Shown: in pieces, positions 60,166-64,000 of the stretch | Numbering within the stretch: the stretch's first letter is position 1 | Layout: the number at the start of each line of letters is the position of its first letter | Made by a program: the position numbers and the translations under genes | The notes under the pieces: generated by a model | What the model was told of the DNA's origin: nothing | Databases searched by the model: none | What the model saw: the letters and a program-made list of their open reading frames with translations, nothing else | Assembly (NCBI RefSeq): GCF_001007875.1 | Contig: NZ_CP011412.1 | Span: 2,480,001 to 2,544,000, forward strand | Length of the DNA: 64,000 bases | Reading direction: 5' to 3' | Source of the DNA: Sedimenticola thiotaurini | GTDB lineage: Bacteria; Pseudomonadota; Gammaproteobacteria; Chromatiales; Chromatiaceae

Positions 60166-60903
60166 TCAGTGAACGTCTTTCCAGTACTCTTTCTTCATCA
60201 GGTATGCCAATACAAAGAACACACCCAGGAACAGCAACACCCAGGTGCCCAGGCGTTTCCGCTCCAGCTGAACCGGCTCGGCCACGTAGCTGAGGAAGGC
60301 GGTCAGATCACGCATGGCGCCATCGAACTCTTCAGGCGTCATGCTGCCTTTGCCAGCCGCACCCTCGACCGGTACCAGTTCCTTAATGACCTTCTGGCCA
60401 TCCACCTCTTCGAATACGGCCTTCTGCATGCCCTGCAGTTCCCACATCACGTGGGGCATGCCCACATCCGGGAACACAACGTTATTCACACCGAAAGGCC
60501 GGCTCTCATCAACATAAAATCCACGCAGATAGGTGTAGATGTAGTCCACGCCCCGTGCCCGTGCTATCAGGCTCAGATCGGGAGGCGGAGTACCGAACCA
60601 CGCCTCCGCGTTGATCGGGTTCATGGCGATGTTCATGGTGTCACCAATCCTGTCGGTGGTGAACATCAGGTTCGCCTTCACCTCTTCGTCAGTCAGGCCC
60701 AGGTCACGGGCCAGCCTGTTATAACGCTGAAACTTGGCTGAATGACAGCTCAGGCAGTAGTTGACGAAATACTTGGCGCCCCGCTGCAGCGATGCCTGGT
60801 CAGAGACATCGATATCCGCGTCGTCCAGGTGGACGCCCCCACCGGCTGCCAGCCCCAGGACAGGTGCCACAGCCAATAACAGTGCAACAATCAGCTTTTT
60901 CAT
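60166..60903 (-). CDS. petC: Cytochrome c1 of the bc1 complex
   Basis: This 245-residue protein has a signal peptide, the haem-binding motif CLSCHS (cysteines near residues 50 and 53, histidine 54), the axial methionine region DVGMPHVMWELQGM and a C-terminal membrane anchor (LGTWVLLFLGVFFVLAYLMK). It passes electrons from the Rieske protein to cytochrome c. Its start overlaps the petB stop by 4 bp. Confidence 0.96.
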   Translation of the reverse strand: MKKLIVALLLAVAPVLGLAAGGGVHLDDADIDVSDQASLQRGAKYFVNYCLSCHSAKFQRYNRLARDLGLTDEEVKANLMFTTDRIGDTMNIAMNPINAEAWFGTPPPDLSLIARARGVDYIYTYLRGFYVDESRPFGVNNVVFPDVGMPHVMWELQGMQKAVFEEVDGQKVIKELVPVEGAAGKGSMTPEEFDGAMRDLTAFLSYVAEPVQLERKRLGTWVLLFLGVFFVLAYLMKKEYWKDVH

Positions 60904-62117
60904 TTGGTCACCCTCTCAGGAACAGGCTTGGTCTTGTCCAGTTTGCTGTAGATCGGCATCAACAGGAAGAAGGCGAAGTAAAGCACCGTGCAGATCTGCG
61001 CAAGCAGGGTCAGCAAAGGCGTCGCCGCCTGGGTACCGAGCCAGCCCAACAGCACAAACACCACTACAAACATAGCAATAGCGCCCTTCACGATCGGCCC
61101 TTTGTAACGTACCGACTTGACCGGGCTGCGATCCAGCCAGGGCAGGAAGAACAACACCACGATCGCAGCACCCATGGCCACCACGCCGGGGAAGGCGGAG
61201 CCGGCAACGGAAGGCACCGCGCGCAGAATGGCGTAGAACGGCGTGAAGTACCAGACCGGGGCAATATGCTCCGGCGTCTTCAGCGGGTTGGCGGGATCAA
61301 AGTTCGGCGGCTCCAGGAAGTAGCCACCCATCTCCGGGGCGAAGAAGATCACCGCCGCGAACAGGAACAGGAAGCCGGCCACACCAACAGTATCCTTCAC
61401 CGAGTAGTAGGGGTGGAACGGAATGCCATCTTTCGGGATACCGTTCTCATCCTTGTTCTTCTTGATCTCGATACCGTCCGGGTTATTGGAACCCACCTTG
61501 TGCAGGGCCACGATATGGATAAACACCACAGCGGCCAACAGGAACGGCAGCAGGAAGTGCAGTGCGAAGAAGCGGTTCAGGGTGGCATCCGAAATCACGT
61601 AGTCGCCCCGGATCCAGACACCCAGGTCAGGCCCAATCACCGGCACGGCGGAGAACAGGTTGATAATCACCTGGGCACCCCAGTAGGACATCTGACCCCA
61701 GGGCAGCAGATAGCCCATGAAGGCGGTAGCCATCATCAATACGTAGAGCACCACACCAATAATCCAGAGCAGTTCCCGCGGCGCCCGGTAGGAGCCGTAG
61801 ATCAGCCCGCGGAACATGTGCAGATAGATCACGATGAAGAAGGCCGAGGCCCCGGTGGAGTGCATATAGCGGATCAGCCAGCCCCACTCCACATCACGCA
61901 TGATGTATTCGACCGAACCGAATGCCAACGTGGCGTCCGGCTTGTAGCTCATGGCCAGCCAGACACCGGTCAGGATCTGGTTAACCAGCACCAGCATCGC
62001 CAGGGAGCCGAAGTAATACCAGAAGTTGAAATTCTTGGGCGCATAGTACTCCGCCAGGTGCTCATTCCACACCTTGGTAGCCGGGAAGCGCTCATCTATC
62101 CAGGACATTAAGCTCAT
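60900..62117 (-). CDS. petB: Cytochrome b of the bc1 complex
   Basis: This 405-residue membrane protein has eight helices and the histidines binding the two b haems (MRDVEWGWLIRYMHSTGASA with the first pair, HFLLPFLLAAVVFIHIVALH with the second). The quinol-oxidation motif PEHIAPVWYFTPFYAILRAV (PEW-type, here PVW) is seen. It overlaps petA by one base. The PVW variant of the PEWY motif should be checked against close relatives. Confidence 0.95.
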   Translation of the reverse strand: MSLMSWIDERFPATKVWNEHLAEYYAPKNFNFWYYFGSLAMLVLVNQILTGVWLAMSYKPDATLAFGSVEYIMRDVEWGWLIRYMHSTGASAFFIVIYLHMFRGLIYGSYRAPRELLWIIGVVLYVLMMATAFMGYLLPWGQMSYWGAQVIINLFSAVPVIGPDLGVWIRGDYVISDATLNRFFALHFLLPFLLAAVVFIHIVALHKVGSNNPDGIEIKKNKDENGIPKDGIPFHPYYSVKDTVGVAGFLFLFAAVIFFAPEMGGYFLEPPNFDPANPLKTPEHIAPVWYFTPFYAILRAVPSVAGSAFPGVVAMGAAIVVLFFLPWLDRSPVKSVRYKGPIVKGAIAMFVVVFVLLGWLGTQAATPLLTLLAQICTVLYFAFFLLMPIYSKLDKTKPVPERVTK

Positions 62118-62701
62118 CAGGCAGCTCCTCCATCTTCACCCACCAATATCCGGGTATCGGACAGGAACATATAGGGGGGGATTTCGAGATTCTTCGGGGC
62201 GGGCACACCGCTGTAGACACGGCCGGCCAGGTCAAAGCGCGAACCGTGACAGGGGCAGAAGAAGCCGCCTACCCAGTCCGCGCCCAGGTCATGCGGCGCC
62301 ACTTCAGGCCGGTAGGTTGGCGAGCAACCCAGGTGAGTGCAGATACCGACCGCCACCAGGTACTTGGGTTTACGGGAGCGGTAGGGGTTCTGACAATATT
62401 CCGGCTGCTGAGGATCGACGGAATCAGGATCGAGCAGCACGCTGGTCAATCCCTCCATATCCTTCAGGTTCTTCTCTGTGCGATGGACCACCCAGACCGG
62501 TTTTCCGCGCCATTTGACACGCATCATCTGGCCCGGCTCAAGCTTGCTGATGTCGGCTTCCACCGGTGCACCTGCTGCCTTTGCCTTTTCACTGGGATTC
62601 CAGGACTTCAGAAAAGGTACTGCGACAAAGCCGGCGCCCACGGCACCGACCACACTGGTTGCAGCAGTGAGAAACCGCCGCTTTTTTAGATCCACACTCA
62701 T
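62117..62701 (-). CDS. petA: Rieske iron-sulfur protein of the bc1 complex
   Basis: From the ATG at 62701 the product is about 194 residues. It has a twin-arginine-like N-terminus ([20 protein letters not shown]) and a membrane anchor, then the [2Fe-2S] motifs CTHLGC and CPCHGS. The upstream in-frame start at 62758 would add 19 non-family residues. It is the first gene of petABC; about 200 bp upstream separate it from the Nif3-type gene and should contain the promoter. Confidence 0.95.
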   Translation of the reverse strand: MSVDLKKRRFLTAATSVVGAVGAGFVAVPFLKSWNPSEKAKAAGAPVEADISKLEPGQMMRVKWRGKPVWVVHRTEKNLKDMEGLTSVLLDPDSVDPQQPEYCQNPYRSRKPKYLVAVGICTHLGCSPTYRPEVAPHDLGADWVGGFFCPCHGSRFDLAGRVYSGVPAPKNLEIPPYMFLSDTRILVGEDGGAA

Positions 62702-62900
62702 TGGTATAAGACTCCCGGAGTAGGCCGGACGCTGAATTCCCCGGCCGAATCTTAACAAAATTGGCGCAGGAAAATCAGTATATGCTGATATTTACCCCAA
62801 AAATAGACGGCGCATTCTCTAACATGTACCGCAGAAGGTCAAGAATGGTCTGCCGTTCACCCCGACTGATCGGGCTTAAAAATGCCTTTCAGCGACCCAA

Positions 62901-63647
62901 TCAGGCCGGATTATCGTCATCGATAAACAGGTAATCCAACGAGAATTTTTCCGCCAGATGCCGTCCCAGCGCCTGTACCCCGTAGCGCTCCGTGGCGTGG
63001 TGACCCGCCGCAAAATAGTGAATCCCCAGCTCCCGCGCCAGATGGGTGGTGGCTTCCGATACCTCGCCACTGATGAAGGCATCCAACCCGGCGGCGGCGG
63101 CCTCCACAATCGCCCCCTGGGCAGCGCCGGTACACCAGCCGATGCGCCGTATGGGGCGATCACCGCCCGGGATCAACAGAGGGGTACGACCCAGCAAGCG
63201 GGTCATCCGTCCGGCCAGGTCGCTGGGCGACTCAGCCGCCAGTTCCCCCTGCCAGACCAACCCGCTACCCAGCGGTTGAGCCTGACCGATCTCCAGCAGA
63301 TCCCCCAGCGCCCGATTGTTACCCAGTTCAGGGTGGGCGTCCAAGGGCAGGTGGTAAGCCATCATGCTGATCCCGGCGCTCATCAGTGAACGCACTCGCC
63401 GCCCCTTGACACCGGTCAGTGGGGCCGCTTCACCACGCCAGAAATAGCCGTGATGAACCAGCAGCAGATCCGCTTCAGCCCGCGCTGCCGCCTCTATCAC
63501 CGCCTGGCTGGCGGTAACCCCGGTGGCCAGACGCTGAATTTCCGGCCGGCCGGCATCCAGCTGCAGGCCATTGGGACAGTAGTCCTCAAAACTGCCCGCA
63601 TCGAGCAGTCTGTTGCAGTAGGTTTCCAGTTCAACTAGTCCGATCAT
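62901..63647 (-). CDS. Nif3/YbgI-family dinuclear metal protein
   Basis: From the ATG at 63647, preceded by GAGAGGGATC, the product is 248 residues. Family features are YCPNGLQLDAGRPEIQRLAT, LLVHHGYFWRGEAAPLTG and AYHLPLDAHPELGNNRALGD, and the C-terminal GIHYFAAGHHATERYGVQAL. These histidine and glutamate residues bind two metals in a hexameric ring. Function is debated. It is divergent from the protease gene. Confidence 0.93.
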   Translation of the reverse strand: MIGLVELETYCNRLLDAGSFEDYCPNGLQLDAGRPEIQRLATGVTASQAVIEAAARAEADLLLVHHGYFWRGEAAPLTGVKGRRVRSLMSAGISMMAYHLPLDAHPELGNNRALGDLLEIGQAQPLGSGLVWQGELAAESPSDLAGRMTRLLGRTPLLIPGGDRPIRRIGWCTGAAQGAIVEAAAAGLDAFISGEVSEATTHLARELGIHYFAAGHHATERYGVQALGRHLAEKFSLDYLFIDDDNPA

Positions 63648-63784
63648 TGATCCCTCTCGTCCCGGCAGGCCGCGGTCCATGCCGCCCATCGGGTGGGTTA
63701 AATACCTGACTGACTCCCCCGTCCCGGTATTGGGATATAATACGCCATCCGTTTTCCAATACCCCAGTGTAACCCGACTCCACC

Positions 63785-64000
63785 ATGAAAAGAGCCTTTG
63801 CCTATATCGCCACTTCTGCCGCCGCCGGCATGGCGGCCGCCTACCTCGCTGTCTCCCTGTTCAGCACACCGTCTCAACCGGAACTGCTCAGCCCCAATCC
63901 GATGCCGGCACCGGCCCCCGTCACCATGCCGACGGTCAGTCAGGGACCCTACTCCTACGCCAATGCGGTGCAACTGGCGGCCCCGGCGGTGGTCAATATC
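63785..64000 (+). CDS. DegS/HtrA-like serine protease, N-terminal part (window edge)
   Basis: The frame starts with ATG at 63785 and is open to the window end (72 residues). It has an N-terminal membrane or signal segment (FAYIATSAAAGMAAAYLAVS), a Pro-rich linker and SYANAVQLAAPAVVNI, the usual beginning of the trypsin-like domain in DegS/DegQ-type periplasmic proteases. The catalytic residues are outside the window. A TATAAT lies at 63736-63741, a possible -10 box. Confidence 0.82.
   Translation, partial: MKRAFAYIATSAAAGMAAAYLAVSLFSTPSQPELLSPNPMPAPAPVTMPTVSQGPYSYANAVQLAAPAVVNI

Noticed and set aside
60792..62111. 439-residue plus-strand frame over petB
   Set aside because: It is antisense to petB and petC, with a low-complexity His/Gln-rich product and no homology features.

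Overview
The window looks like chromosome of a gammaproteobacterium, probably a marine or sulfur-oxidising Chromatiales-type lineage; that lineage guess is inference. Supporting signs are gammaproteobacterial RfaH, SspA/SspB, RhlB, NudE, GlnE, DUF484-GGDEF and YggX-MutY, plus a petABC bc1 operon and a CIRCE-controlled groESL. No rRNA or CRISPR was seen; tRNA-Phe(GAA) and tRNA-Gly(CCC) are present.

Layout. 1-4 kb (minus strand): a surface-polysaccharide operon with a MarR-type EPS regulator, wbpB-wbpD-wbpE for a diacetamido-uronic acid nucleotide sugar, and a partial Wzx-like flippase. An ops-like element lies in its leader, and rfaH is divergent beside it. 5-15 kb: envelope genes: msbA, an LpxL-type acyltransferase and an O-antigen ligase (plus), then a six-gene minus cluster with two ELM1-family proteins, two GT4 glycosyltransferases, a polysaccharide deacetylase and a pyruvyl transferase. 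15-32 kb: housekeeping genes (ilvE, glnE, groESL, murU, rho, trxA, rhlB, nudE, a diguanylate cyclase, yajD, cytochrome b561, a WrbA-like flavoprotein and a LysR regulator).

32-34 kb holds two secreted proteins, a poorly recognisable one and an alpha/beta hydrolase. 34.5-47.2 kb is the accessory heart of the window: a chromosomal integron. An integron integrase gene (plus strand, 45853-47244) faces away from an array of 14 minus-strand cassettes separated by attC sites of 60-104 bp. Consecutive attC sites share matching 7-bp cores. The array has been hit by three transposable elements: an IS91-like element between integrase and first cassette, an IS3-family element inside one attC, and an IS3-family remnant that truncates the last attC. 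The integrase is about 130 residues longer than usual and appears to carry a second core-binding domain. Cassette products are mostly uncharacterised: a pair of related HEPN-like proteins, another HEPN-like protein in first position, small membrane proteins, a lipoprotein, a DUF6572 protein, a Rap1a/Tai-like secreted protein and a frameshifted secreted protein.

47-64 kb returns to core chromosome: tRNA-Phe, yggX, mutY, an L,D-transpeptidase, a small Lpp-like lipoprotein, AsmA, tRNA-Gly, an acyl-CoA ligase, trmB, fetAB, a macrodomain protein, sspAB, the petABC operon, a Nif3-family protein and the start of a DegS-like protease.
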